A stretch of 64,000 bases of DNA from Paenibacillus sp. N3.4 (GCF_008017805.1 NZ_VRTT01000003.1:1-64000); one strand, 5' to 3'. Shown: positions 53,383-61,957, counted from the first letter of the stretch. Notes: generated by a model from the letters alone, not told the origin. Made by a program: numbers and translations.

Positions 53383-54320
53383 GTTACTATGAACCGCTCG
53401 TCTACATCGTGCCGCCTGAAGAGGAAGGATTTATCCTGAAGACCATTTTGCAGAAAAGATTAATGGTTTCCCGTAAATTAATATCACGGATTAAGTTGAC
53501 CGAACAAGGCATCACGGTAAATGGGACTAGAGAATACATTAGCATAAAGGTGAAAGCCGGGGACCGTGTCGAGATTCGTATGGAGGAAGAGCAGTCTGAG
53601 GACATTTTACCGCAGGATCTTCCTCTGCACATTATTCATGAGGATGAGCATGTATTAATTCTGGCCAAAGAAGCTGGCATTATTGTACATCCTACGCATG
53701 GGCATTATGTGAATACAATCGCCAACGGTGTCGTCTATCACTGGCAGCAGGCCGGCATTACGTGTCGCTTTCGTCCGGTTCATCGGCTGGATCAAGAAAC
53801 CTCCGGTGTTCTGGCTATCGCTAAGACACCATATGTTCACCAGCAAATATCGGAGCAAATGACTCGTCATGAAGTGGCAAAAGAGTATCTGGCCTTTGTC
53901 TGGGGTGTCGTCACGGACAAAAGCGGAACTATAAATGAACCCATCGATCGAAATCCCGAACAGCCCCATATCCGGATAGTCACACCAACAGGCTACTCAG
54001 CCATTACTCATTATGAAGTCGTTGAACAATACAAGCACGCCGCTTTAGTACGAATCTGGCTGGAGACGGGCAGAACGCATCAAATTCGTGTACATATGAC
54101 ACATATTGGACATCCGCTGCTAGGGGATAAAATGTACACGCTGCCTGGATTTGAGCTAAGCGAAGCCGCCGGAGAAGTTTGTGAACGGTTGGGGCGCCAG
54201 GCCCTGCACGCATATCAACTAGGCTTTATACATCCGGGTTCACGGAAATGGACGTTATACGAGGCTCCATTGCCTGCTGATTTAGCAGAATTGCAAAATT
54301 GGCTGCAAGCCAGCACCTAG
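53379..54320 (+). CDS. RluA-family 23S rRNA pseudouridine synthase
   Basis: The 313-residue protein has an S4-like N-terminal region, the catalytic-Asp motif VHRLDQETSGVL, VAKEYLAFVWG and TGRTHQIRVHM. It isomerises uridines in rRNA. The exact site is not fixed by sequence (RluD/YjbO-like). It is coupled to the cob cluster by overlap only and is functionally separate. Confidence 0.9.
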   Translation: MSYYEPLVYIVPPEEEGFILKTILQKRLMVSRKLISRIKLTEQGITVNGTREYISIKVKAGDRVEIRMEEEQSEDILPQDLPLHIIHEDEHVLILAKEAGIIVHPTHGHYVNTIANGVVYHWQQAGITCRFRPVHRLDQETSGVLAIAKTPYVHQQISEQMTRHEVAKEYLAFVWGVVTDKSGTINEPIDRNPEQPHIRIVTPTGYSAITHYEVVEQYKHAALVRIWLETGRTHQIRVHMTHIGHPLLGDKMYTLPGFELSEAAGEVCERLGRQALHAYQLGFIHPGSRKWTLYEAPLPADLAELQNWLQAST

Positions 54321-54328
54321 AAATACGC

Positions 54329-54357
54329 CAACCATCCCTCTTTGGATGGTTTTTCTA
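54329..54357 (+). terminator. Terminator after the cob/pseudouridine operon
   Basis: AACCATCC-CTCTTT-GGATGGTT is followed by TTTCT. Confidence 0.82.
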
Positions 54358-54441
54358 GTGCTATAAACTTGACTTTCCGAGGCAATTAGCCCAAAATTTT
54401 AAATAGCCTTATTTTCATTAAATCTGAAGGAGCTTTAATAA

Positions 54442-54810
54442 ATGGAAGTAAAAGTATTTGCTTACGATAAATGCGGAACTTGCCGAAATGCGGTAAAATG
54501 GTTGAAAGCCCATGATGTAGATATCCGTGAAAATGTCCCCCTATTTGAAACACCACCTTCTGCTAAGGAGCTGGAAAAATTGCTTCAGGACAGCGGGCTT
54601 GATATTAAGAAGTTTTTCAACACATCCGGCGAAGTATATAAAGAGATGGGACTCAAAGACAAATTGTCGGAGATGTCTCACGAGGAGAAGCTGAATCTGT
54701 TAGCTTCGAATGGGCGACTCATCAAAAGACCTATCGTAACAGACGGCAAAACGGTGACGGTCGGATTCAAGGACTCTGAGTTTGAGAACGTATGGGCAAA
54801 GGGGGGATAG
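54442..54810 (+). CDS. Spx/ArsC-family thioredoxin-like protein (YusI-like)
   Basis: The 122-residue ArsC/Spx fold has a CxxC-type redox pair in YDKCGTCRNAVKW (about 9-17) and the NTSGEVYKEM and NGRLIKRPIV segments of the family. It resembles YusI/ArsC more than Spx, whose RNA-polymerase contacts are not obvious here. It could be a redox regulator or a reductase. GAAGGAGC precedes the ATG. Confidence 0.85.
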   Translation: MEVKVFAYDKCGTCRNAVKWLKAHDVDIRENVPLFETPPSAKELEKLLQDSGLDIKKFFNTSGEVYKEMGLKDKLSEMSHEEKLNLLASNGRLIKRPIVTDGKTVTVGFKDSEFENVWAKGG

Positions 54811-54814
54811 AAGG

Positions 54815-55180
54815 TTGGAAGAAAAGCAGAAACCGGCACGCAAAAAGTCACCGTTGGCCATTGGGGGGTTCTTAGCTGTACTCCTTTCTCAAGGCAAGCT
54901 GCTTTTAACGGTATTCAAATTAGGTAAAGTTGGCGGTGCCGTCATCAGTATGTTTATTACGATTTGGGCATACGCGATTATGTTTAAGTTACCTTTTGCT
55001 ATAGGGCTTGTCGTCATGATCCTCATTCACGAGCTTGGACACGTTTTGGCTGCGAAGATCAAAGGTCTTCCGGTATCGGCGCCTGTCTTTATCCCATTTC
55101 TCGGTGCCTTGATTATGATGAAAAAAATCCTGCGGATGCTGCGACAGAAGCCTTTGTTGGCATTGGCGGGCCTATTTTAG
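54815..55180 (+). CDS. M50 site-2 protease family membrane protein, N-terminal part (frameshifted)
   Basis: From a TTG behind a GGGGGG stretch the frame encodes a hydrophilic N terminus, then membrane segments containing the zinc motif HELGH in MILIHELGHVLAAKIKG (about 75-90). After FLGALIMMKK the expected sequence NPADAATEAFVGIGGPILGTLGGV appears one frame away. A run of seven A residues (55121-55127) is probably one short. As printed the first part stops at 55180, and the rest continues at about 55128. Confidence 0.85.
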   Translation: MEEKQKPARKKSPLAIGGFLAVLLSQGKLLLTVFKLGKVGGAVISMFITIWAYAIMFKLPFAIGLVVMILIHELGHVLAAKIKGLPVSAPVFIPFLGALIMMKKILRMLRQKPLLALAGLF

Positions 55181-55878
55181 GGACATTAGGCGGGGTAGCC
55201 GCACTGGCCTTAGGTGTATATACACAATCTCCTGCCATCGTATCTATAGCTTATACTGCTTTCTACTTGAATTTAATTAATCTACTTCCCATTCATCCGT
55301 TGGATGGAGGGCGAATTTCGACGGCAGTTACTCGTTGGTTGTGGATTTTAGGATTAATTGGTGGATTAGTCTTTATTTACTATGTAGATAGCCGGCTTAG
55401 TCAATTTATTTTCTTTGTGATTTGGGCTATGTTTGCCTGGGATTTATATAAGAAATATGTGAAATACAGAAATCGTGAGGAAATTGTATCTGTTTCTACA
55501 CGCTTTGAATTTTATGCGGATCATTTGCTTCAACAAGGATATATCCTTCCCGGTGAGAATCACACACGTGATTTGGCATATACGACCTTTTCTGAATTGC
55601 ACGGTTCAGGCGATAGCAGACAAACGATTATTATGTATTGGCAAGGTATCGGTTTCGAGGGGCATGCGTATTTGCCTCGGCAATCGATCGTGAAAAAAGT
55701 TCAAGTGGTCAAGGTGGAACGCATTCAGAGAGAAAATCAGTTCATCTTAGGTATTCAAGTGCAAGTTGATTTTTCACCGCTTGGAACGGATGAGCGTTAT
55801 TATGAGGTATCCACAAAGACCCGTTGGAAGTTTGGTATGTCTTACCTCACTCGTGCTCTTTTTGTTATACATGATTAG
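55128..55878 (+). CDS. M50 site-2 protease family, C-terminal part (frameshifted)
   Basis: Continuing in the corrected frame, this part has membrane helices and the second zinc-ligand motif LINLLPIHPLDGGRI (Asp ligand), then a cytoplasmic C-terminal domain of about 150 residues (RFEFYADHLLQQGYILP...YEVSTKTRWKFG). With the upstream part it makes a zinc metalloprotease of about 354 residues that cuts substrates within the membrane. As printed, no ribosome binding site starts this part alone. Confidence 0.85.
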
Positions 55879-55955
55879 GCTTGTTCATCAATTAGATATC
55901 CTGTGACCTGCCATATAGGAATGAATGCTACTAACTTATTATAATGAGGGTATGA

Positions 55956-57134
55956 ATGATGACATTTACAGGATCGAAACGGCTTAGCCAACTAGGATCG
56001 GCTATTTTTTCGGAAATTGCAGGTTGGAAGAGAGAGGTTATGAACGAAGGGGTAGACGTCATAGATTTAGGTATAGGAAGCCCCGACCTGCCTCCTTCTG
56101 AACGGATTATAGAAGCGATTACCGCAGCTGTTCGTAATCCTGCTATGTACGGATATCCAACTTCCGAGGGGAGCCTCGCATTTCGAGAAACGGTTGCCAA
56201 ATGGTATCAATATCGTTTTGGCGTAGCGCTTAATCCCGAAACTGAAATTTTAACCTTAATGGGTTCACAAGATGGTCTTGCTCATTTAGCGCTTTCCCTC
56301 TGCGATCCGGGAGATATGGCTATTGTTCCCGATCCAGGTTATCCCATATATTCGGCAAGCTTAGTGTTGGCGGGTGTCGAACCTTATTTACTGCCTTTAC
56401 GAGCTGAGAACAATTTTTTACCACAATTAGAGGACATTCCGACAGACGTGGCTGCGAAGGCAAAATTCATCCTGCTTAACTACCCAAGCAATCCGCTGTC
56501 TGCTGTTGCAGATCGAGCATTCTTTGAGCAGTTAATTGCTTATGCAAAGAAGCAAAACTTGCTTGTCGTGCATGATCTGGCATACTCCGAAATGGCTTTT
56601 GACGGCTATCGGCCGCTGAGTATTTTGGAAATAGAGGGTGCGAAGGAGGTTGCTGTCGAGTTTCACTCCCTGTCCAAAAGCTTTAATATGGCAGGGTGTC
56701 GAATTGCATTCCTAACGGGGAATGCTGATGTAGTCAAAGCATTAAAAACGCTCAAATCGAATATTGATTATGGGGTGTTCGGAGCCATTCAAGCGGCTGG
56801 AATTACAGCATTAGAGGAAGATATGGAGCATGATCATTCTGTCGCCGGTGTATATGAAAAAAGACGGAATGTGTTTATTGAGGCTTTAGCAGAAGCAGGG
56901 TGGAAGATTACACCGCCCAAAGCGACAATGTTTATCTGGGCACCAATACCAAAAGGCTGGACATCTCGACAAATTTCCCGGGAAATGCTTTACCGTACCG
57001 GTGTAGTTGTTATCCCAGGAGATGCCTTTGGAGCTGAAGGAGAAGGTTTCGTCCGCATCGCCTTAGTACAAGACGAAGCTCGATTACTTGAAGCTGCAAG
57101 GCGAATAAGAGATTGGCTGTATACCTTAGAATGA
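55956..57134 (+). CDS. Class I/II PLP aminotransferase (LL-DAP-AT/AspAT-like)
   Basis: The 392-residue fold-type I enzyme has DVIDLGIGSPDLPPSE, YGYPTSEGSLAFRE, LLNYPSNPLSAVA, VVHDLAYSEMAF and the PLP lysine in HSLSKSFNMAGCRI. The SxxGxPDLPP opening and HDLAYSEM resemble LL-diaminopimelate aminotransferase-like or MalY/PatB-neighbour families. The substrate is uncertain. GAGGG is 5 bases before the first ATG. It precedes the DGQHR pair but with 90 bases between. Confidence 0.88.
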   Translation: MMTFTGSKRLSQLGSAIFSEIAGWKREVMNEGVDVIDLGIGSPDLPPSERIIEAITAAVRNPAMYGYPTSEGSLAFRETVAKWYQYRFGVALNPETEILTLMGSQDGLAHLALSLCDPGDMAIVPDPGYPIYSASLVLAGVEPYLLPLRAENNFLPQLEDIPTDVAAKAKFILLNYPSNPLSAVADRAFFEQLIAYAKKQNLLVVHDLAYSEMAFDGYRPLSILEIEGAKEVAVEFHSLSKSFNMAGCRIAFLTGNADVVKALKTLKSNIDYGVFGAIQAAGITALEEDMEHDHSVAGVYEKRRNVFIEALAEAGWKITPPKATMFIWAPIPKGWTSRQISREMLYRTGVVVIPGDAFGAEGEGFVRIALVQDEARLLEAARRIRDWLYTLE

Positions 57135-57224
57135 AAATTAGAGATATTGGTAAAAATAGGAGAATGAGAGACATTTCGACTGTTATCGTAACAACAATAT
57201 TTATTATTTGAAAGGGGTAAGCAC

Positions 57225-58388
57225 ATGGATGCAATATCCTCATTATCAGAGCTTTTAGCCGATCAGAAACCATCATCGTACGTAGAAATTCCGGGAATTT
57301 TGGGGCAGACGTTTGGGCAATCCACGATTGCAGCTACATTGCCTATGAGTAAGTTGTTTTCGATTTATGAGGTTGACATGGAAGTGCAGCGGGCAATCAT
57401 TCCGCGCAATCTGTCCAAACTCATTGATTACGTCAATTTGTATTTAGAAGATCGTCAACCAATCTACTTCCCGGGAATTATTTTCTCGGCAAGGGGAGCA
57501 GGTCATTACGACGATGATCATCAATCCCTTCGTTTACAGCCAATTGAGAAATTGTATGTGGTAGATGGTCAGCATCGTTTAGCTGCTTTTCAACGTATTA
57601 TGGAAACCTTGCAAAGTCAGATGGCACGCGCCAAAGATCGCCGTGAATATGACAAGATGGAAGAGATTACAGAGAAGCTGCGCCGTTTGTACGCTTTCCC
57701 GATTTCGACAATGACGTACTTGGACATTAATGCTCGCCAAGAACGTCAACTATTCTCAGACATTAACAAACTTCCGCGTAAACTAGGCGGCAATTTAGCT
57801 GTGCTGCGTGACCAACGCCGATTCTATCATGTCGCTGCGACGGAACTAGCTTCCAAAGCTCCGGCGATGCAAAAATTGACGGTTGATATGTTTTCCGAAC
57901 GCGGAAAATCGCCAGAATATTTGTTTTCCTATCACTTGCTCATTGAAATTTTGATTGCTTTGTTTGAAGGCCGCATGAAATCTGCTGCCAGAAATAACAA
58001 CTATCAATATGATAATAAAGATTTACAGGATCACGTATCTTTGGCGGGCACTTACTTCAACGGCTTGTTGAATCATTTGCCAACACCAGAGAAGGGTGAA
58101 TTGGTATGGACTGAAAACATCCAAATTGCCTTAGCGCTCTTCATGCACGAAGAAGCAACAAAAACGGGAAGTTTCAATCGCTACGCGCTTGAACATGCGC
58201 TGAAAATTCTTCCGCATGTGAATTGGAACAGTATCTACGTTGGAGATGAGAAGGATCGCTTGCCAAGACGTACTCGCATCATGAAGGCTTATCAGTATAT
58301 CAAAAGCTTCTATCAAGAGAAGAACCTATTTCTTATCAGCGATGCTGAGGCTTTTAGCAAACAAGACTCTAAGGAGGATGTCAGCTAA
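57225..58388 (+). CDS. DGQHR-domain protein 1 (DndB-like)
   Basis: The 387-residue protein has an N-terminal region with VQRAIIPRNLSKLIDYVN, the signature KLYVVDGQHRLAAF (DGQHR near 114-118), a basic/helical spacer, then YLDINARQERQLFSDINKLPR, which matches the later conserved block of DndB-type proteins. The C-terminal part is helical. DndB regulates phosphorothioation genes in dnd clusters, and DGQHR proteins occur elsewhere with unknown roles. No dndACDE or ssp genes lie in this window. GAAAGGGG lies before the ATG. The stop overlaps the next start (TAATG). Confidence 0.85.
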   Translation: MDAISSLSELLADQKPSSYVEIPGILGQTFGQSTIAATLPMSKLFSIYEVDMEVQRAIIPRNLSKLIDYVNLYLEDRQPIYFPGIIFSARGAGHYDDDHQSLRLQPIEKLYVVDGQHRLAAFQRIMETLQSQMARAKDRREYDKMEEITEKLRRLYAFPISTMTYLDINARQERQLFSDINKLPRKLGGNLAVLRDQRRFYHVAATELASKAPAMQKLTVDMFSERGKSPEYLFSYHLLIEILIALFEGRMKSAARNNNYQYDNKDLQDHVSLAGTYFNGLLNHLPTPEKGELVWTENIQIALALFMHEEATKTGSFNRYALEHALKILPHVNWNSIYVGDEKDRLPRRTRIMKAYQYIKSFYQEKNLFLISDAEAFSKQDSKEDVS

Positions 58389-59569
58389 TGGAAGGATTAA
58401 GACTTAAAATGACGATACATCCTTTTTGCGACAAGTTCGGTCTTTCAACCGTAGCTTTGCGCGTTCAGGATTTGTTGAATTATACGATGATCGACCCTAT
58501 GGTACAGCGTAAGCTAAGCAACATGCAAAGACGTAAAATTTCAACCTATTTGCAAGAGCGCGAACTGGATCATGTGTTCTTTGGACCTGTAACACTATCG
58601 CTTCGTGAAGTGAATCAACTGTCCAAGGGTGAGAAAGAATTCGTGTTGAGACATGGATCTAAACTAAGCATATTAGATGGACAGCATCGCATACTTGCTC
58701 TTGGCTATGTGAACGAGCAAATGCAAAAAGAAGTTAGACGTTACGAGAAGAAATTAGCGCTCTTAAAGATTAAACAGCGTAAATTTCCACAAGACGCTGA
58801 TATTAAGCAAGAGGTTGAGGAAGCCGAAGGTACGGTGAATCAGCTAGAGGGCAGACGATTGGATTTGATGGAAACACAGTTGGCTGTGCAAATCTATATC
58901 GGATTGACGGAGGAAGAAGAGCAGCAGTTGTTTGGAGATATTAACTCCAAAGTTCAGCTGGTGAGCAAAGAGCTTGGTCATTCCTTTGACTCGATTGATC
59001 CGCTTAATTTGGTCATTCAACAAGTTGTAGACCATAATGTGTATCTGAAAGCTGCCGGTGTTGAGCGACGCAGCAATTTGACTTCTTTTAACCGGAATTT
59101 CACTTGTTTCAGTTGGTTGTACGCGACGGCAACCATGTTATTTTCTGGCAGAATGCAGCCATCTTACGAACTGCAACGCAAAATCCGTCACGATCCATCG
59201 ACCTATGTGGAAATTCTGCATCAATTTTTCAATACCATATTGCCGATGATGCCGGAACAGCCGGGCTTGGCGCAGTATACCTCTGCGAATCGCGTCATTC
59301 AAGAAAGCATTGCGCTATACGCCAATCGTTTCTTATTCCCGGATGGGCAATATAATGAAGAGTGGACGAATGCCTTGCAATTGCTTGAAGGGTTCGATTG
59401 GTCGCATGATAACGAGGAACTGATTTATGTCTTCGGTTCTTTGGACAATGGCAAGATCAATTTAATCCACGAGAAATCGCTGAAAAAGCATGCGAAGCTT
59501 GTGCAATTTTTCTTAGAAGGCACAGACGGCACCAACAGTGATGAGGACGAAGTGGCCTCTCCGGCTTAA
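58388..59569 (+). CDS. DGQHR-domain protein 2 (DndB-like paralogue)
   Basis: The 393-residue paralogue has KLSILDGQHRILAL (DGQHR at 97-101), a coiled-coil spacer (about 110-155; KEVRRYEKKLALLKIKQ), then LTEEEEQQLFGDINSKVQLVSKELGH, matching the second block of the first protein. A Ser/Asp-rich tail follows. It is out-of-register enough with protein 1 to be an old duplication. AAGGAGG 12 bases upstream and the TAATG overlap show coupled translation, suggesting a heteromeric pair. Confidence 0.85.
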   Translation: MEGLRLKMTIHPFCDKFGLSTVALRVQDLLNYTMIDPMVQRKLSNMQRRKISTYLQERELDHVFFGPVTLSLREVNQLSKGEKEFVLRHGSKLSILDGQHRILALGYVNEQMQKEVRRYEKKLALLKIKQRKFPQDADIKQEVEEAEGTVNQLEGRRLDLMETQLAVQIYIGLTEEEEQQLFGDINSKVQLVSKELGHSFDSIDPLNLVIQQVVDHNVYLKAAGVERRSNLTSFNRNFTCFSWLYATATMLFSGRMQPSYELQRKIRHDPSTYVEILHQFFNTILPMMPEQPGLAQYTSANRVIQESIALYANRFLFPDGQYNEEWTNALQLLEGFDWSHDNEELIYVFGSLDNGKINLIHEKSLKKHAKLVQFFLEGTDGTNSDEDEVASPA

Positions 59570-59580
59570 CCTGAACGATC

Positions 59581-59626
59581 AAAACCTTTCTTGCTCAATG
59601 TACCTTTGGGCGGGAAAGGTTTTTTG
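59581..59626 (+). terminator. Terminator after the DGQHR pair
   Basis: AAAACCTTTC pairs with GAAAGGTTTTTT around a 23-base loop. It closes the two-gene unit. Confidence 0.82.
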
Positions 59627-59669
59627 ATTATCTCCAACTACCCGTTGATCGAGAAAGAACCACCTTCTA

Positions 59670-59698
59670 TTGACAAAATACAAACTCGGTAGTAATCT
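59670..59698 (+). promoter_or_regulatory. Sigma-A-type promoter of the tetR gene
   Basis: TTGACA (59670-59675), a 17-base spacer and TAATCT (59693-59698) form a near-consensus promoter 37 bases before the tetR start. Confidence 0.7.
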
Positions 59699-59705
59699 GG
59701 TGAAA

Positions 59706-59723
59706 ATATACGCTACCGTATTT
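59706..59723 (+). promoter_or_regulatory. Candidate TetR operator, copy 1
   Basis: ATACG-CTAC-CGTAT forms an inverted repeat (core 59708-59721) just after the -10 element of the tetR promoter. The same ATACG-N4-CGTAT core recurs at 60304-60317. Confidence 0.6.
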
Positions 59724-59734
59724 AGAGGTGAATC

Positions 59735-60247
59735 ATGCAACTAACCCGAGAAGATTGGGTAAAAGCTGGATTAAATCAATTAGCAGAAGCTGGCATACAT
59801 GAAGTTCGCGTTGAATTGCTTGCACGGAAGCTTAAAATTAGTAAAGGCAGCTTTTACCACTATTTTCGCGACCGTAAAGAACTGCTGGATGCCATGATGG
59901 ATGATTGGGAAGCTTATGCCACAAAACAGATTATTCAAAGTATCGAACAAGATCATTCCTCCTTGGAGCAGCTGCTTCACATGAGTATCAGTCGGGACAA
60001 GAAAATTGAGATTGGCATTTATGCTTGGGCCAAACATGACCCTATTATGGCATCCCGTCTAGTTGATATTGAGGAACAACGAATTCACTTTATGGCCACA
60101 CTGTTTCAACGGAAGGGTCTGACGCCTTCGGATGCAATCGACAGAGCCAGACTTACTTATTTAACCTATGTAGGGTGGATGACCCGATTTGAGGCTAATA
60201 CCAATTTTAATATAGAAAAAATGTTTATGATTTTATTACAGATCTGA
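59735..60247 (+). CDS. TetR-family transcriptional regulator
   Basis: The 170-residue protein has a TetR helix-turn-helix (VKAGLNQLAEAGIHEVRVELLARKLKISKGSFYHYFRDRKELLDAMMDDW) and a helical ligand-binding half. It probably represses its own promoter and the downstream small-gene/DUF3995 unit through paired operators. GAGGTG precedes the ATG. The ligand is unknown. Confidence 0.92.
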   Translation: MQLTREDWVKAGLNQLAEAGIHEVRVELLARKLKISKGSFYHYFRDRKELLDAMMDDWEAYATKQIIQSIEQDHSSLEQLLHMSISRDKKIEIGIYAWAKHDPIMASRLVDIEEQRIHFMATLFQRKGLTPSDAIDRARLTYLTYVGWMTRFEANTNFNIEKMFMILLQI

Positions 60248-60296
60248 TTACGCATGTCCTTATGTGGTTTTACAGCCCATAGGGGCATAAAAAATG

Positions 60297-60324
60297 CATA
60301 AACATACGAATGCGTATGTTTATG
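60297..60324 (+). promoter_or_regulatory. Candidate TetR operator, copy 2 (28-base palindrome)
   Basis: CATAAACATACG-AATG-CGTATGTTTATG is a perfect 12-bp inverted repeat with a 4-base centre. Its ATACG-N4-CGTAT core matches the site in the tetR promoter. It lacks a T tract, so it is less likely to be a terminator. Confidence 0.6.
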
Positions 60325-60369
60325 GCCTTCTAATATATTCGATATAAAGTTGGAGAAAGGAGCTTTTAT

Positions 60370-60459
60370 ATGAACATATTGAGCCTTATTGTAATCATTG
60401 GTGGTTTTAATGTTTGTGGAAACCTTGTTAGGATTTGTGAGTACGTTAAAATAAAATAA
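60370..60459 (+). CDS. 29-residue small membrane peptide
   Basis: The ATG at 60370 has AAAGGAG 8 bases upstream and opens a 29-codon frame with a hydrophobic start (MNILSLIVIIGGFNVCGNLV) and a basic end. It lies behind the TetR operator and 16 bases before the DUF3995 gene. Its function is unknown, and it could be a leader or a remnant. Confidence 0.4.
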   Translation: MNILSLIVIIGGFNVCGNLVRICEYVKIK

Positions 60460-60475
60460 TTTTGGAGGCGTTCAA

Positions 60476-60898
60476 ATGAAATTTGTTATGACATTATCAA
60501 CTGTAAGTCTTTTAGGCCTGATCAGTATCTTACATGTTTATTGGGCGTATGGTGGTCGTTGGGGTGTCCATGCGGCCATACCATCGAAAGCAGGGGAGTC
60601 TAAACCAGCCTTTACTCCTCGTAAGATGGGTACGTTAGCTGTGGCGATCCTTCTTCTAGTCGTGTGCTCCATTCTTCTGATTCAGGGAGGTTATGTGCAT
60701 TTCTTTAGAGCAAATACCGTTACAAGAGTAGGGTGTATGGTTTGTGCTGGATTTTTTTTTCTTCGGGCGATAGGTGACCTTACACATATAGGATTTTTTA
60801 AGAAAGTCAATCACACTGTGTTTGCTAGAAATGATACATGGCTCTATAGTCCGCTTTGTTTGTATTTCGGGGTAACATGTACGATTCTTTTATTTTGA
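60476..60898 (+). CDS. DUF3995 membrane protein
   Basis: The 140-residue protein has four membrane helices and the DUF3995 features HVYWAYGGRWG (about 20-30) and GFFFLRAIGDLTHIGFFKKV. The function is unknown. TTTGGAGG precedes the ATG. It probably belongs to the TetR-controlled unit. Confidence 0.85.
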   Translation: MKFVMTLSTVSLLGLISILHVYWAYGGRWGVHAAIPSKAGESKPAFTPRKMGTLAVAILLLVVCSILLIQGGYVHFFRANTVTRVGCMVCAGFFFLRAIGDLTHIGFFKKVNHTVFARNDTWLYSPLCLYFGVTCTILLF

Positions 60899-61104
60899 TT
60901 GTCAGCTATGGCGGAGGCACAGGCGGGGCCCGAGTAGCAGAAAACATGAGACTCATAATGGTTGATCTACATGTAGCTGACTTACGCACGGTAACCAATT
61001 TCCAAAATATTGTATTTTATGTTACAAACCCGAAGGTATTCCTGCAAAAAAGGATAGATTGTTTAATAGATCAGGCAGGATTATTTGTTTTGAACCTCAC
61101 TTAA
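60892..61104 (+). pseudogene. Remnant of an NADPH-dependent FMN reductase
   Basis: The reading VSYGGGTGGARVAENMRL...MVDLHVADLRTVTNF followed by PKVFLQKRIDCLIDQ matches the C-terminal half of NADPH-dependent FMN reductase/flavodoxin-like proteins, including the GGTGG phosphate loop region. No N-terminal half is present, and the frame begins at the end of the DUF3995 gene. About 100 residues are missing. It is probably a deletion remnant. Confidence 0.6.
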
Positions 61105-61342
61105 TATCAACAAAAATGGATAAATATAGATTTTTATAACTCGTTCATAAATGGTTTCTCAGGAGACAAAAACTAATGTTCTTCTTTCGATGGGACTTTG
61201 AAGTCTGCCAAATAATGCTCCTTTTATATTTTTTATAAAACATGAGTATCAAAGGCATTTTATTTACAACTAGTCCATATTACTTCGGTTGCCTTTATAA
61301 CATGAAACATCAGTTCGTCTTTTTTAAATAATACAACTTTCC
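61105..61342. other. AT-rich intergenic stretch
   Basis: Between the reductase remnant and the lipoprotein gene I see no open frame with a ribosome binding site, no hairpin of note and no repeat. Confidence 0.5.
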
Positions 61343-61855
61343 TCACTCCACAGTAACTTGCAACATGTCCGTTTTATACTCGGTTACTTTATAGTTCTTT
61401 TCAACTAATTCATGTATTTCAGCTACTGCCCAAATACGATAAGTTCCTTGATTTGCAAATTTATACGTCACCACTTCTTTCAATAGATCCTTACTGCTTA
61501 ATGTATGAAATCTAATTGTGTCTTCCGAAGTTAATGGTAGAATATTTTCCACTTTTTGAGTACTCTCATCCATTAGGTAGACTCTAAAAATTTTATCTCC
61601 GGTTCCAATTTTATGATGATTATCCGAAGTATTAACCAAGGTCATTTCTAGTTTTACTTCTTGATTTGTTCTAATTCTTTTTTGTGTTAATGAAAGACCA
61701 GCTTTAAACATCGATTGAACTTTTTGAGACTCGACCTCATTTGAAAGAATATCCGTATTATTAGTAACGACATTCTCTAGCTTATTTTCAAGACAACCAG
61801 TTGAAGCAAAAAAACAACATGTTATTATTAAGGATTTGATTAGAACCTGTTTCAA
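61343..61855 (-). CDS. Hypothetical lipoprotein beside a secreted protease
   Basis: From a TTG at 61855 (GAGGTG upstream) the protein has about 170 residues, with a signal peptide ending FASTGC (lipobox). The mature part is a beta-rich domain (LSLTQKRIRTNQEVKLEMTLVNTSDNHHKI...FRVYLMDES), suggestive of an immunoglobulin-like or BsuPI-type inhibitor fold. I cannot assign it. An ATG at 61876 is possible but its signal peptide is less typical. It lies next to a secreted serine protease on the same strand. Confidence 0.6.
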   Translation of the reverse strand: MKQVLIKSLIITCCFFASTGCLENKLENVVTNNTDILSNEVESQKVQSMFKAGLSLTQKRIRTNQEVKLEMTLVNTSDNHHKIGTGDKIFRVYLMDESTQKVENILPLTSEDTIRFHTLSSKDLLKEVVTYKFANQGTYRIWAVAEIHELVEKNYKVTEYKTDMLQVTVE

Positions 61856-61957
61856 GTCACTGCACCTCATTTCCATTTACTATAACAAACGTAAACGATG
61901 CGGCAAATGTTTCAGTATAACCCCTAAATATTAACAATTTAGGGGTTATACTGAAAA

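Noticed and set aside
57225-59569. A complete Dnd phosphorothioation system
   Set aside because: Only DndB-like proteins are present. No cysteine desulfurase, DndC, DndD or DndE and no restriction genes lie on either side.
60297-60324. Terminator of tetR
   Set aside because: The palindrome has no T run, and its core matches the site in the tetR promoter, so an operator is the better reading.
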